Assembly: GCF_013385985.1 (NCBI RefSeq)
Contig: NZ_JACAOY010000001.1
Span: forward strand, 43,202 to 107,201
Direction: 5' to 3'
Source: Pseudomonas sp. B6002
Lineage (GTDB): Bacteria > Pseudomonadota > Gammaproteobacteria > Pseudomonadales > Pseudomonadaceae
Length of the DNA: 64,000 nucleotides
The position numbers were made by a program, and so were the translations under genes. This document shows, one piece after another, positions 9,133 to 17,089 of the stretch (position 1 is its first letter; the number at the start of each line of letters is the position of its first letter). Under the pieces are notes generated by a model. It was not told the origin of the DNA, did no database searches, and saw only the letters and a list, made by a program, of their open reading frames with translations.

Positions 9133-10587
9133 ATGGCGTTGCCGACCCTACGCATCATCGGTTTCATCATCGGCATCTTCCTGATCACCCTTGCGATCGC
9201 CATGGTCGTCCCGATGGCCACCTTGGTGATCTTCGAACGCACACAAGACCTGCCCTCGTTCCTGTGGGCCAGCATGATCACCTTTATCGCCGGCCTGGCC
9301 CTGGTCATTCCCGGCCGCCCCGAGCATGTGCACCTGCGTCCCCGGGACATGTACCTGCTCACCGTCACCAGTTGGGTGGTGGTGTGCGTGTTTGCCGCCC
9401 TGCCGTTTTTGCTGACCCAGCACATCAGCTACACCGACTCGTTTTTTGAAAGCATGTCCGGCATCACCGCCACCGGTTCCACGGTGCTGAGCGGGCTGGA
9501 CAGCATGTCCCCGGGCATCTTGATGTGGCGCTCGCTGCTGCACTGGCTCGGCGGCATCGGTTTTATCGGCATGGCGGTGGCGATCCTGCCGCTGCTGCGC
9601 ATCGGTGGCATGCGCCTGTTCCAGACCGAGTCCTCGGACCGCTCGGAAAAGGTCATGCCCCGCTCACACATGGTGGCGCGGCTGATCGTGGCGACGTATG
9701 TGGGCATCACGATCCTCGGCAGCCTGGCGTTCTGGTGGGCCGGCATGGGCCTGTTCGACGCGATCAACCACGCGATGTCAGCCATTTCCACCGGGGGTTT
9801 TTCCACCTCCGATGAATCCCTGGCCCACTGGAAACAACCTGCCGTGCACTGGGTGGCGGTGGTGGTGATGATCCTCGGCAGCCTGCCGTTCACCCTGTAT
9901 GTGGCCACGCTGCGCGGCAACCGTCGGGCACTGATCAAGGATCAGCAGGTACAAGGCTTGCTCGGCCTGTTGATCGTGACCTGGCTGGTGCTCGGCACCT
10001 GGTACTGGTGGACCACCGACCTGCACTGGCTGGACGCGCTGCGGCATGTGGCGGTGAACGTCACGTCCGTGGTCACCACGACCGGCTTTGCGCTGGGGGA
10101 CTACAGCATCTGGGGCAACTTCTCACTGATGCTGTTCTTCTACCTGGGCTTTGTCGGCGGCTGTTCCGGCTCTACGGCGGGCGGCATCAAGATCTTCCGG
10201 TTCCAGGTCGCCTATATCCTGCTCAAGGCCAACTTGAACCAGCTGATTCACCCGCGCGCGGTGATCAAGCAGAAGTACAACGGCCACCGCCTCGATGAAG
10301 AAATCGTACGCTCGATCCTGACCTTTTCGTTCTTCTTCGCCATCACCATCTGCGCCATTGCGCTGGCCTTGTCGCTGCTCGGGCTGGACTGGATGACCGC
10401 GTTGACCGGCGCCGCCAGCACTGTGTCCGGCGTGGGCCCGGGCCTGGGCGAGACCATCGGCCCGGCCGGCAACTTCGCCAGCCTGCCGGATGCGGCCAAG
10501 TGGATCCTGTCGTTCGGCATGCTGCTGGGGCGGCTGGAGATCATTACAGTCTTTGTTCTGTGCATTCCGGCGTTCTGGCGTCACTGA
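9133..10587 (+). CDS. trkH: Trk system potassium uptake protein TrkH
   Basis: A 484-residue polytopic K+ channel-like subunit, the usual length for TrkH. The filter region is visible in GITATGSTVLSGL, AISTGGFST, TTTGFALGDY and GCSGSTAGGIKIFR. It works with cytoplasmic TrkA, which is not in this window. The frame is open from 8926 but the upstream part lies over the REPIN; ATG at 9133 gives the canonical MALPTLRIIGFI start. Its 3' end overlaps the 3' end of the opposite AraC-type gene by 44 bp. Confidence 0.93.
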   Translation: MALPTLRIIGFIIGIFLITLAIAMVVPMATLVIFERTQDLPSFLWASMITFIAGLALVIPGRPEHVHLRPRDMYLLTVTSWVVVCVFAALPFLLTQHISYTDSFFESMSGITATGSTVLSGLDSMSPGILMWRSLLHWLGGIGFIGMAVAILPLLRIGGMRLFQTESSDRSEKVMPRSHMVARLIVATYVGITILGSLAFWWAGMGLFDAINHAMSAISTGGFSTSDESLAHWKQPAVHWVAVVVMILGSLPFTLYVATLRGNRRALIKDQQVQGLLGLLIVTWLVLGTWYWWTTDLHWLDALRHVAVNVTSVVTTTGFALGDYSIWGNFSLMLFFYLGFVGGCSGSTAGGIKIFRFQVAYILLKANLNQLIHPRAVIKQKYNGHRLDEEIVRSILTFSFFFAITICAIALALSLLGLDWMTALTGAASTVSGVGPGLGETIGPAGNFASLPDAAKWILSFGMLLGRLEIITVFVLCIPAFWRH

Positions 10588-11602
10588 CCGTCGAGGCTTC
10601 CAGCAAACGCGCCCGGTATTCGCCGGGCGTGGCGTCGAACCAGCGGCGAAACGCGCGGAAGAAATTGCTCGGGTCGGCAAACCCCAGCAGGTAGGCGATT
10701 TCCAACAGGGTCATGCTCGGTTGCGCCAGGTACTGCTCCGCCAGTTCGCGACGGGTATCGTCGAGCAACGCCTGGAAACTGGTGCCTTCCTCCTGCAAAC
10801 GCCGCTGCAACGTGCGCTGGGACAGGTGCAGGGTCTGGGCGACCACCTCACGCTTGGGCTCGCCCTGGGGCAACAGGCGGCACAGTACCTGCCGCGCCTT
10901 GTGGGTCACGCGGCTTTCCGAAAAACGCGCCAGGTATTCACCGGCAAACCGATCATGCAACAGCGCCATGGCCTCGTTGGCCGTGGGCAGCGGCGCGTCC
11001 ATGTCGGCCCGCTCGAAAATCAACGCGTCATAGGGTGCGTTGAATTCCAGGGGGGCGTGGAAGGCTTGTTTATAGGGCGCCAGGTCCACCGGCTGATCGC
11101 CTTGCAACAGCACCTTGCGCGGCTGCAGGGTACGTCCGGTCAACCAGCCGCAGAGCGCCAGGGCGCTGGCCAGCGAGGCCTCGGCGCTTTGTCGGGTGGG
11201 CGGCAAGTGGTCACCATGCACCGTCAGAATCAGCGCATAGCCTTCGGGCAACAGTCGGAAACTCAGGTCGGCACTTTCAGCGATGATCCGCTGGTAGCGC
11301 ACCAGGCGCATAAAGCCTTCGGCCAGCGTGTTGCTGGACATCAGCGCATAACCGGCCACATGAAAGGATGCAGGGCGCACCACCTTGCCCATGTTCAAGC
11401 CTATCGCCGGGTTGCCCGACAGCTCGACCGCCCGCTGCCAGAGCCGGGTCATGGAGTCTTGTGGAAAACGCGCATCAGGGTCACTGAGGGCGGCATAGTC
11501 CAGGCCCAATTGCTTGAACAAGGCACGGCAGTCCAGGCCGTCCATTTCCAACGCCTTGACTATCCCCATCGCCCAGCTTGCAGAAGTTGTTCGTTCGCTC
11601 AT
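10544..11602 (-). CDS. AraC-family regulator with arabinose-binding-like N-terminus (OruR-like)
   Basis: A 352-residue regulator. An N-terminal ligand domain of the Arabinose_bd type (roughly residues 20-200) is followed by a C-terminal AraC double helix-turn-helix with LHLSQRTLQRRLQEEGTSF and IAYLLGFADPSNFFRAFRRW. Architecture and length match OruR/ArgR-like Pseudomonas regulators, but the effector cannot be assigned. ATG at 11602 is preceded by AAGAAG. It is convergent with trkH and the last 44 bp of each gene overlap. Confidence 0.82.
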   Translation of the reverse strand: MSERTTSASWAMGIVKALEMDGLDCRALFKQLGLDYAALSDPDARFPQDSMTRLWQRAVELSGNPAIGLNMGKVVRPASFHVAGYALMSSNTLAEGFMRLVRYQRIIAESADLSFRLLPEGYALILTVHGDHLPPTRQSAEASLASALALCGWLTGRTLQPRKVLLQGDQPVDLAPYKQAFHAPLEFNAPYDALIFERADMDAPLPTANEAMALLHDRFAGEYLARFSESRVTHKARQVLCRLLPQGEPKREVVAQTLHLSQRTLQRRLQEEGTSFQALLDDTRRELAEQYLAQPSMTLLEIAYLLGFADPSNFFRAFRRWFDATPGEYRARLLEASTVSDARTPECTEQRL

Positions 11603-11762
11603 GGCGTCTTCTTAAAAAAGCAGGCTTAAACGGCAGCCAGGAAGCCAAGGATACTAAAGTGGCATCTATTGTCACTGGCTGTTACCACTGATCACTCTAG
11701 ACTCAAATAAGCTCCCCGCCGAACATCTGTTGGGCACCACAATAACGAGAGGGCCGGCTACA

Positions 11763-12074
11763 GTGGAAAATGTCAGACAATTCAATAGCTTCGCTGAGTT
11801 CTACCCGTATTACCTGAGCGAACACAGCAACAGCACCTGTCGGCGCCTGCACTTTATCGGCACCACGCTGGTGATTGGCATCCTGGCCTATGCCATCGGC
11901 AGAGGTTCATTGGGCCTACTGATCGCCTTGCCGATAGCCGGTTACAGCTTTGCCTGGGTCGGCCATTTCTTCTTCGAAAAAAACCGCCCGGCGACCTTCC
12001 AGCACCCGTTCTACAGCCTGTTGGGGGATTTTGTGATGTACCGCGACATGATCCTGGGCAAGGTGCCGTTCTAG
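11763..12074 (+). CDS. Mpo1-like (DUF962) membrane protein
   Basis: A 103-residue protein with the DUF962 pattern: FNSFAEFYPYYLSEHSN at the N-terminus, RRLHFIGTTL, and the conserved HFFFEKNRPATFQHP motif. One or two hydrophobic segments lie at about 34-66. Yeast Mpo1 of this family is an Fe(II) dioxygenase in 2-hydroxy fatty-acid alpha-oxidation; bacterial roles are unknown. GTG at 11763 follows GAGAGGG with good spacing; a TTG 33 nt upstream is less likely. It is divergent from the AraC-type gene. Confidence 0.82.
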   Translation: MENVRQFNSFAEFYPYYLSEHSNSTCRRLHFIGTTLVIGILAYAIGRGSLGLLIALPIAGYSFAWVGHFFFEKNRPATFQHPFYSLLGDFVMYRDMILGKVPF

Positions 12075-12221
12075 CCCCGCGACCGTTTTAAGCGTGAAAG
12101 TTCGTACATCCGTCGAGATAAAAATCTTTTTGTCATTTTAGGTGCTGTATCCTGCCAAGGCTTTTTGAGAGCGCGGAATCACCTGCGATTGATAAAACAG
12201 ACCTTGCGAGGAGCGACGACG

Positions 12222-12350
12222 ATGCACGAGATACCTAATCTCCCCTTCCCAAGCCTGCACCCAACCGAGCAGCCAACACCGCAGCAGGCCAGCAACAAGC
12301 AGCCTGAGGCCAAAGAAGCAAAACCAGTCGACAGCAAACGCCAAGACTGA
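12222..12350 (+). CDS. Very small Pro/Gln/Lys-rich protein
   Basis: A 42-residue frame with a strong ribosome-binding site (GCGAGGAG, 8 nt before ATG). The product is proline-rich at the N-terminus (IPNLPFPSLHPTEQPTP) and ends in a charged, probably disordered tail (EAKEAKPVDSKRQD). No domain or membrane segment is seen. It is followed 15 bp later by a perfect 13-bp inverted repeat. No function is recognised. Confidence 0.5.
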   Translation: MHEIPNLPFPSLHPTEQPTPQQASNKQPEAKEAKPVDSKRQD

Positions 12351-12364
12351 CGCCGTAACAGACC

Positions 12365-12398
12365 GTGTGGAAAGCGCAACTTTGAGCGCTTTCCACAC
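12365..12398. terminator. Perfect 13-bp inverted repeat, probable terminator
   Basis: GTGTGGAAAGCGC (12365-12377) and its exact reverse complement (12386-12398) with an 8-base loop. There is no downstream T tract, so it may act as a terminator, an RNA-stabilising hairpin or an operator. Confidence 0.5.
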
Positions 12399-12422
12399 TG
12401 CCTGAAGACTTTGGATACCGCG

Positions 12423-12605
12423 ATGACCGACACCCTCCCCGACTCTCCCGACGCCGCCGTACTCGACGCTGCCCTGCAGATGGTCGACGTGTGGAACCGT
12501 CTGAGCGCCGACAAACAGGCTTTGCTGCTCAAGCGCTTCGGCACCCAGGAAAACGCCCTGGCCGCCCTGGTGACCACCCAGCTGTTGGCCCCTGCCCAGC
12601 CTTGA
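12423..12605 (+). CDS. Small acidic helical protein of unknown function
   Basis: A 60-residue product starting MTDTLPDSPDAAV, with a likely amphipathic helix (VLDAALQMVDVWNRLSADKQALLLKRF) and a short second helix. The ribosome-binding site is weak (TTGGAT). Codon use is normal for the genome and the frame is uninterrupted between the hairpin and the MFS gene. No known family is recognised. Confidence 0.5.
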   Translation: MTDTLPDSPDAAVLDAALQMVDVWNRLSADKQALLLKRFGTQENALAALVTTQLLAPAQP

Positions 12606-12709
12606 CGTCTTTTTGAGCTGACGTTTTTTGCTTTTGCCGCCCTGCGCAGGCCAAAGCACCGGTATCATTAGCAGCCTATCTTTACCTGCTGCGACAGTGG
12701 ACCTTTCCC

Positions 12710-13906
12710 ATGCCCGATACCCAACGCCCCATGGCGGTCACGCTGCAAGTCGTTTCCATCGTGTTGTTTACCTTTATCGGCTACCTGAATATCGGCATTC
12801 CCCTCGCCGTATTGCCGGGCTATGTGCACAGTGAACTGGGCTATGGCGCGGTAATCGCCGGCCTGGTGATCAGCGTGCAATACCTGGCCACCCTGCTGAG
12901 CCGGCCGTATGCGGGCAAAATCATCGACAACCTGGGCAGCAAGCGCGCGGTGCTGATCGGCTTGGCCGGTTGCGGCCTGAGCGGCGTGTTCATGCTGCTC
13001 GCGGCGTTCTTTTCCAGCCTGCCCGCCTTTAGCCTGGGCGCTCTGCTGATCGGTCGCCTGGTGCTGGGCAGTGCCGAAAGCCTGGTAGGTTCCGGCGCCA
13101 TCGGCTGGGGCATTGGCCGCGTCGGTGCGGCGAATACCGCCAAGGTCATCTCCTGGAACGGCATCGCCAGCTACGGCGCGCTGGCCGTCGGCGCACCGCT
13201 GGGCGTGGTGCTGGTCAGGAACTTCGGGCTGTGGAGCATGGGCGTCAGCATTATCCTGCTGGCGGTCGTGGGCCTGATGCTGGCCTGGAATAAAGTCGCC
13301 GCCCCCATCGTTGCCGGCGTGCGCCTGCCGTTCATGAATGTGCTGGGCCGGGTATTGCCCCACGGCTGCGCCCTGGCCTTGGGTTCGATCGGTTTTGGCA
13401 CCATCGCCACCTTTATCACCCTGTATTACACCACCCAGCATTGGGATAACGCGGTATGGGCCTTGAGCCTGTTCGGCGCCAGTTTTATCGGTGCACGCCT
13501 GCTGTTTGGCAATTTGATCAACCGGATTGGCGGCTTTCGCGTGGCCATCGCCTGCCTGTCGGTGGAGGTCCTTGGCCTGCTGTTGCTGTGGCTGGCGCCG
13601 GACGCCAACCTGGCCCTGGCCGGTGCGGCGTTGAGCGGGTTCGGCTTTTCCCTGGTGTTTCCGTCCCTGGGTGTGGAGGCGGTCAACCTGGTGCCAGCGT
13701 CCAGCCGGGGTTCGGCCGTGGGGGCTTATTCGTTGTTTATCGACTTGTCCCTGGGCATCACTGGCCCTCTGGCGGGCGCCGTGGCGGCAGGCTTTGGCTT
13801 TGCATCGATCTTCCTGTTCGCCGCCCTGGCCGCCTGCGGTGGGTTGCTGCTCAGCGTTTACCTGTACCGCCAGGCCCCCAAAGCCCGCGAGGCCCGCGAC
13901 GCCTAG
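12710..13906 (+). CDS. MFS transporter, YhhS/arabinose-efflux type
   Basis: A 398-residue protein with 12 hydrophobic segments. The MFS loop 2-3 motif reads [18 protein letters not shown] and the N- and C-terminal halves are alike. The opening [26 protein letters not shown] and [21 protein letters not shown] resemble E. coli YhhS, a putative drug or metabolite exporter. The substrate is unknown. The stop codon overlaps that of convergent arfB (13903-13906). Confidence 0.83.
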   Translation: MPDTQRPMAVTLQVVSIVLFTFIGYLNIGIPLAVLPGYVHSELGYGAVIAGLVISVQYLATLLSRPYAGKIIDNLGSKRAVLIGLAGCGLSGVFMLLAAFFSSLPAFSLGALLIGRLVLGSAESLVGSGAIGWGIGRVGAANTAKVISWNGIASYGALAVGAPLGVVLVRNFGLWSMGVSIILLAVVGLMLAWNKVAAPIVAGVRLPFMNVLGRVLPHGCALALGSIGFGTIATFITLYYTTQHWDNAVWALSLFGASFIGARLLFGNLINRIGGFRVAIACLSVEVLGLLLLWLAPDANLALAGAALSGFGFSLVFPSLGVEAVNLVPASSRGSAVGAYSLFIDLSLGITGPLAGAVAAGFGFASIFLFAALAACGGLLLSVYLYRQAPKAREARDA

Positions 13907-14319
13907 AAGTCGACCTTGCCGCGCCCGGCCTTGATCGTGCCGCGCTTGGTCTTGGATTCCAGGCGGCGCTTTTTCGAGCCCAGGGTCGGTTTGGTCGGGC
14001 GGCGCTTCTTTTCCACCTTGGTGGCGCTGAGGATCAGTTCCACCAAACGCTCCAATGCATCCGCGCGATTCTGCTCCTGGGTCCGGTATTGCTGGGCCTT
14101 GAGCACCAGCACGCCTTCACTGGTAATGCGGCTGTCCCGCAGCGCGAGCAAGCGCTCCTTGTAGAACGCCGGCAGCGACGAGGCTGGAATATCAAAGCGC
14201 AGATGCACCGCGCTCGACACCTTGTTGACGTTCTGCCCACCGGCGCCCTGGGCGCGGATGGCGGTCAGCTCGATCTCGGCATCGGGCAAGTGCACATTAT
14301 TGGAAATGACCAGCATCAC
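13903..14319 (-). CDS. arfB: Alternative ribosome-rescue hydrolase ArfB (YaeJ)
   Basis: A 138-residue protein with a release-factor catalytic domain and the GGQ motif at residues 27-29 ([14 protein letters not shown]). It ends in a Lys/Arg-rich tail ([24 protein letters not shown]) that in ArfB enters the empty mRNA channel of stalled ribosomes. It hydrolyses peptidyl-tRNA on non-stop complexes. Length and domain content are exactly those of ArfB, without the codon-recognition domains of RF1/RF2. A Met-Met start leaves one-residue uncertainty. Confidence 0.93.
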   Translation of the reverse strand: MMLVISNNVHLPDAEIELTAIRAQGAGGQNVNKVSSAVHLRFDIPASSLPAFYKERLLALRDSRITSEGVLVLKAQQYRTQEQNRADALERLVELILSATKVEKKRRPTKPTLGSKKRRLESKTKRGTIKAGRGKVDF

Positions 14320-14328
14320 TGAAAAACC

Positions 14329-15012
14329 TTAGGCAACGGACAAGCCCAACTCGGACAACAACATCGACGCCTGGGCTTTGGAAATCACGGCGCCTTTGAA
14401 CAGTTTGGCATCATTGAGACGAAACCCGCTCAAATCCGCACCACGCAAGTCGGCGCCAGCGAAATTGGCGCCGTTGATGCGCGCATGGGCCAGGCTGCAG
14501 TCGATCAGTTCGGCCTTGCGAAAGTCCGCGTCCGACAGGTCGCTGTCAGAGAAATCCAGGTTATTGAGCACCGTGCGCGCAAACGACAAGCCAGATAAAA
14601 ACGCGCTGTTGAGCAAGCTCTCACTGAACCTCAGGCCCAATGAAGCACAATGGGTAAAGTTGGCGCCGGTCAGCTTGCACTGCTCAAAATGGGCCTGGGG
14701 CAACTTGCTGCGTTGCCAGCGGGTGTTGTTCAGGTCGCAACTGTGGAACTGCACTTCCAACAGGTTCGCCGCTTCGAAAATCGCCTGGCCGGCGCGACAG
14801 CTTTTCCACTGCGTGCCTTCCAGGCGTGAGCCGAGGAAGGAGGTCTGGACCAGGATGCAGCGTTCGAATACCCAATGGTCCAATGCCATACGCGACAGGT
14901 CGGCCCCACTCAGGTCGACACCCACCAGGCGCAAAGGCCCGCCGTGTTTGTCGATCAGGTCTTCCAGCTCGTCGCGCTGCAGGGTGCCGCCGTCGATGTC
15001 GGTGTGGTGCAT
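14329..15012 (-). CDS. Pentapeptide-repeat protein
   Basis: A 227-residue protein built of A(D/N)LxX-type repeats, for example LSGADLSRMALDHWVF, LTGANFTHCASLGL, DFSDSDLSDADFRKAEL and GANFAGADLRGADLSGF. These form a right-handed quadrilateral beta helix. Some relatives (Qnr, MfpA) bind gyrase as DNA mimics, but most have unknown roles and nothing here shows a gyrase link. It lies 9 bp upstream of arfB on the same strand, so the two may be cotranscribed. It borders the AT-rich defence-like insertion. Confidence 0.83.
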   Translation of the reverse strand: MHHTDIDGGTLQRDELEDLIDKHGGPLRLVGVDLSGADLSRMALDHWVFERCILVQTSFLGSRLEGTQWKSCRAGQAIFEAANLLEVQFHSCDLNNTRWQRSKLPQAHFEQCKLTGANFTHCASLGLRFSESLLNSAFLSGLSFARTVLNNLDFSDSDLSDADFRKAELIDCSLAHARINGANFAGADLRGADLSGFRLNDAKLFKGAVISKAQASMLLSELGLSVA

Positions 15013-15144
15013 GGGGGTCTCATGAAGAGCAGGAACGAGGTGAGAGTCTAACTCGCAACATCATGAAGTGCAGAAAAAATGCAGCTAGCTTCGTATTTGG
15101 CTATATTGGGATCCTCTGAGCATCATCAATTGCGGGTTTTCTGC

Positions 15145-16401
15145 ATGTTAATCGAGTTTTCTGTCAGTAATTTTCGCTCCTTTCGGGAGAAACAGACCTT
15201 GTCGATGGTGGCATCGCCTCGCCTGGGGAAAAAGCAAAATACCTTTGATCCTGAGGTACCAGGAGAGGATCTTCCGAAGCTTTTGAAAGTGGCTGCGATT
15301 TACGGACCGAATGCATCAGGCAAGTCAAATCTTGTAAAAGCACTGAACGTTATACCTAAATTATTAGACCGAGTACCAGGTGCCGAGTCTTCAATACCTG
15401 TAATGCCATTTAGGTTTGATCCTGATTTAGCACAAGAACCTAGCAACTTCGAAGTAAATTTTATTGAAAGCAATTTGCGTTTTCACTACAGCGTAGCAGC
15501 CACCTCAGAACGTATTTTCGAAGAAACCCTTGTATGTTACCCAAAAGGAAAGGAGCATCTTCTTTTCTCTAGAGTATTTACTCAAAGAACTGGGGAGTCT
15601 TATACCTTCGGAGAGCTACTAGAAGGCGGGCCAATAGTTCATGAAGCTTGGAAAAACCTTACCGCACCTCAAAGCCTTTTTCTCGCTCAAGCAGCACTCA
15701 ATAGCAGCCAAGAGCTACAGCAATTAAAAACCCCATATAAATGGTTGCTAAAATCAAACATATGCATTGCTCAAAATGGAATGACCACCTGGTCTTTGGC
15801 ATCTAGATCAGCCCTCATGACGGCACCGGACGTCATAGAACTTTTGGAAAAGTTTCTTCAACGTCTGGACATCCCTATAACTAATATTCGCTTTGAAGAA
15901 AACCCAGAACTTGATTCTGACAAAGAGCTAAATATAGCACCAAGGGATTACTTAAAATGGATCAAGAAAGATCCAAACACAAAACTAACACACTCAACCG
16001 CACTCGGTAACGCAGAGTTTGACTACAGCGAAGAGTCAGGCGGAACGCAAAACCTAATTGGTTTTTGGCTGCCTTGGATGCACTTAAACATGATATCCGA
16101 TGGTAAAGTCGTAGTTATCGATGAGCTGGATAGCAGCCTTCATCCAAAAATTGTCGAGAGCTTAATTAAAGAGCATCTTGCAGGGGATAAAAAAACACAA
16201 CTGATATTTACAACTCATGACACCCATCTAATGAACACCAAGCTCCTCAGAAGAGACCAATTCTGGGTTACTGAGCGCGATGCCAACGGCGCAACACAAA
16301 TGTTTTCCGTACACGACTTCCAAGGACGAGATAGTGAGGACATCGAAAAGCGTTATTACGAAGGTCGCTATCGCGGCTTGCCGATTCTTAGCAGGAGCTA
16401 A
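15145..16401 (+). CDS. RloA/AbiLi-like AAA (ABC-type) ATPase
   Basis: A 418-residue ATPase of the AAA_21/OLD-like kind. It has LIEFSVSNFRSFREKQTLS at the N-terminus and Walker A GPNASGKSN at 54-62. An ABC-like signature (EESGGTQNL), Walker B (VVVIDELDSSLHP) and a switch histidine (IFTTHDTHLMN) follow in the C-terminal third. The gene is clearly more AT-rich than its neighbours, which suggests acquisition by transfer. ATG at 15145 gives the family N-terminus. The RloB partner follows after 2 bp. Such pairs are known or suspected phage-defence modules in which the ATPase senses infection and the partner acts on nucleic acid; that role here is inference. Confidence 0.85.
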   Translation: MLIEFSVSNFRSFREKQTLSMVASPRLGKKQNTFDPEVPGEDLPKLLKVAAIYGPNASGKSNLVKALNVIPKLLDRVPGAESSIPVMPFRFDPDLAQEPSNFEVNFIESNLRFHYSVAATSERIFEETLVCYPKGKEHLLFSRVFTQRTGESYTFGELLEGGPIVHEAWKNLTAPQSLFLAQAALNSSQELQQLKTPYKWLLKSNICIAQNGMTTWSLASRSALMTAPDVIELLEKFLQRLDIPITNIRFEENPELDSDKELNIAPRDYLKWIKKDPNTKLTHSTALGNAEFDYSEESGGTQNLIGFWLPWMHLNMISDGKVVVIDELDSSLHPKIVESLIKEHLAGDKKTQLIFTTHDTHLMNTKLLRRDQFWVTERDANGATQMFSVHDFQGRDSEDIEKRYYEGRYRGLPILSRS

Positions 16402-16403
16402 CC

Positions 16404-17030
16404 ATGGCTCGCACAGCTGAATCATTCAAGAGAAGGGACGCTCGGTTTCAGCAACAGCCGACAGTTTTAGTTATCTGTGAAGATCTACAGTCCAGCAAGG
16501 TTTATCTAGAAGACGCAGCCGTGCATTTTCGATCCCATGCAAAAATCGAAATCATGCATTGCGGCGTCACCCATCCAAAAGGGATTGTCGAATATGCGAT
16601 TGAGCGGCAAAAGAAATTCGACAAAGTCTTCTGTGCCATCGACCGAGACACGCATGAGTCATTTGACGAAGCCATCCGACTCTCCAAAGCACACGACAAA
16701 ATAACCATCATTGCCTCGTACCCCTGTTTCGAATATTGGCTACTGCTGCATTTCGGCTACACTCGCAAACCTTACTCACGGTCAGGCAAGCACTCGGCGG
16801 GCGATCTCGTCGGGGCAGATCTGCGAACCAAACCAGGCATGGCGGACTACGCCAAATCAGGCTTGAAGGGCTACTTCAAAATGTTGATGGGTGAGCGGTT
16901 CGAGAGCGCACGCAAGCACGCGCCGAAAAGCTTGCAAGATGCGCTCAAGAGCAACGACAGAAACCCCAGCACCGAAATTCACCTGCTGATGGATGAATTC
17001 GAAGCGATCTCAAAGCCCACAAAGTTGTAA
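16404..17030 (+). CDS. RloB-family protein, partner of the upstream ATPase
   Basis: A 208-residue protein of the RloB family. It shows TVLVICEDLQSSKVYLEDA near the N-terminus, then VTHPKGIVEYAIE, FCAIDRDTHESF and SYPCFEYWLLLHFG. The acidic residues of ICED and IDRD fit a TOPRIM-like nuclease fold as in AbiLii/RloB and AriB-type effectors. AGGAG for its start overlaps the end of the ATPase gene and the gap is 2 bp, so translation is coupled. Base composition shifts back toward the genome average in its 3' half. An effector nuclease role is likely but not shown. Confidence 0.83.
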   Translation: MARTAESFKRRDARFQQQPTVLVICEDLQSSKVYLEDAAVHFRSHAKIEIMHCGVTHPKGIVEYAIERQKKFDKVFCAIDRDTHESFDEAIRLSKAHDKITIIASYPCFEYWLLLHFGYTRKPYSRSGKHSAGDLVGADLRTKPGMADYAKSGLKGYFKMLMGERFESARKHAPKSLQDALKSNDRNPSTEIHLLMDEFEAISKPTKL

Positions 17031-17045
17031 GTCCCTGACAAAAAA

Positions 17046-17070
17046 CAAACCCGACTCAAAGTCGGGTTTG
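17046..17070. terminator. Convergent terminator between RloB and aroP
   Basis: Perfect 11-bp stem CAAACCCGACT / AGTCGGGTTTG with a CAA loop. A run of A on the left gives a T tract for the minus-strand permease transcript; it also closes the plus-strand operon. Confidence 0.88.
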
Positions 17071-17089
17071 TCGTTCAAGGCTGACTAGT

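Noticed and set aside
15064-15082. Possible target-site duplication at the left edge of the ATPase/RloB insert
   Set aside because: TGCAG appears twice locally, but no matching copy was seen at the right edge near 17035, so no attachment site is supported.
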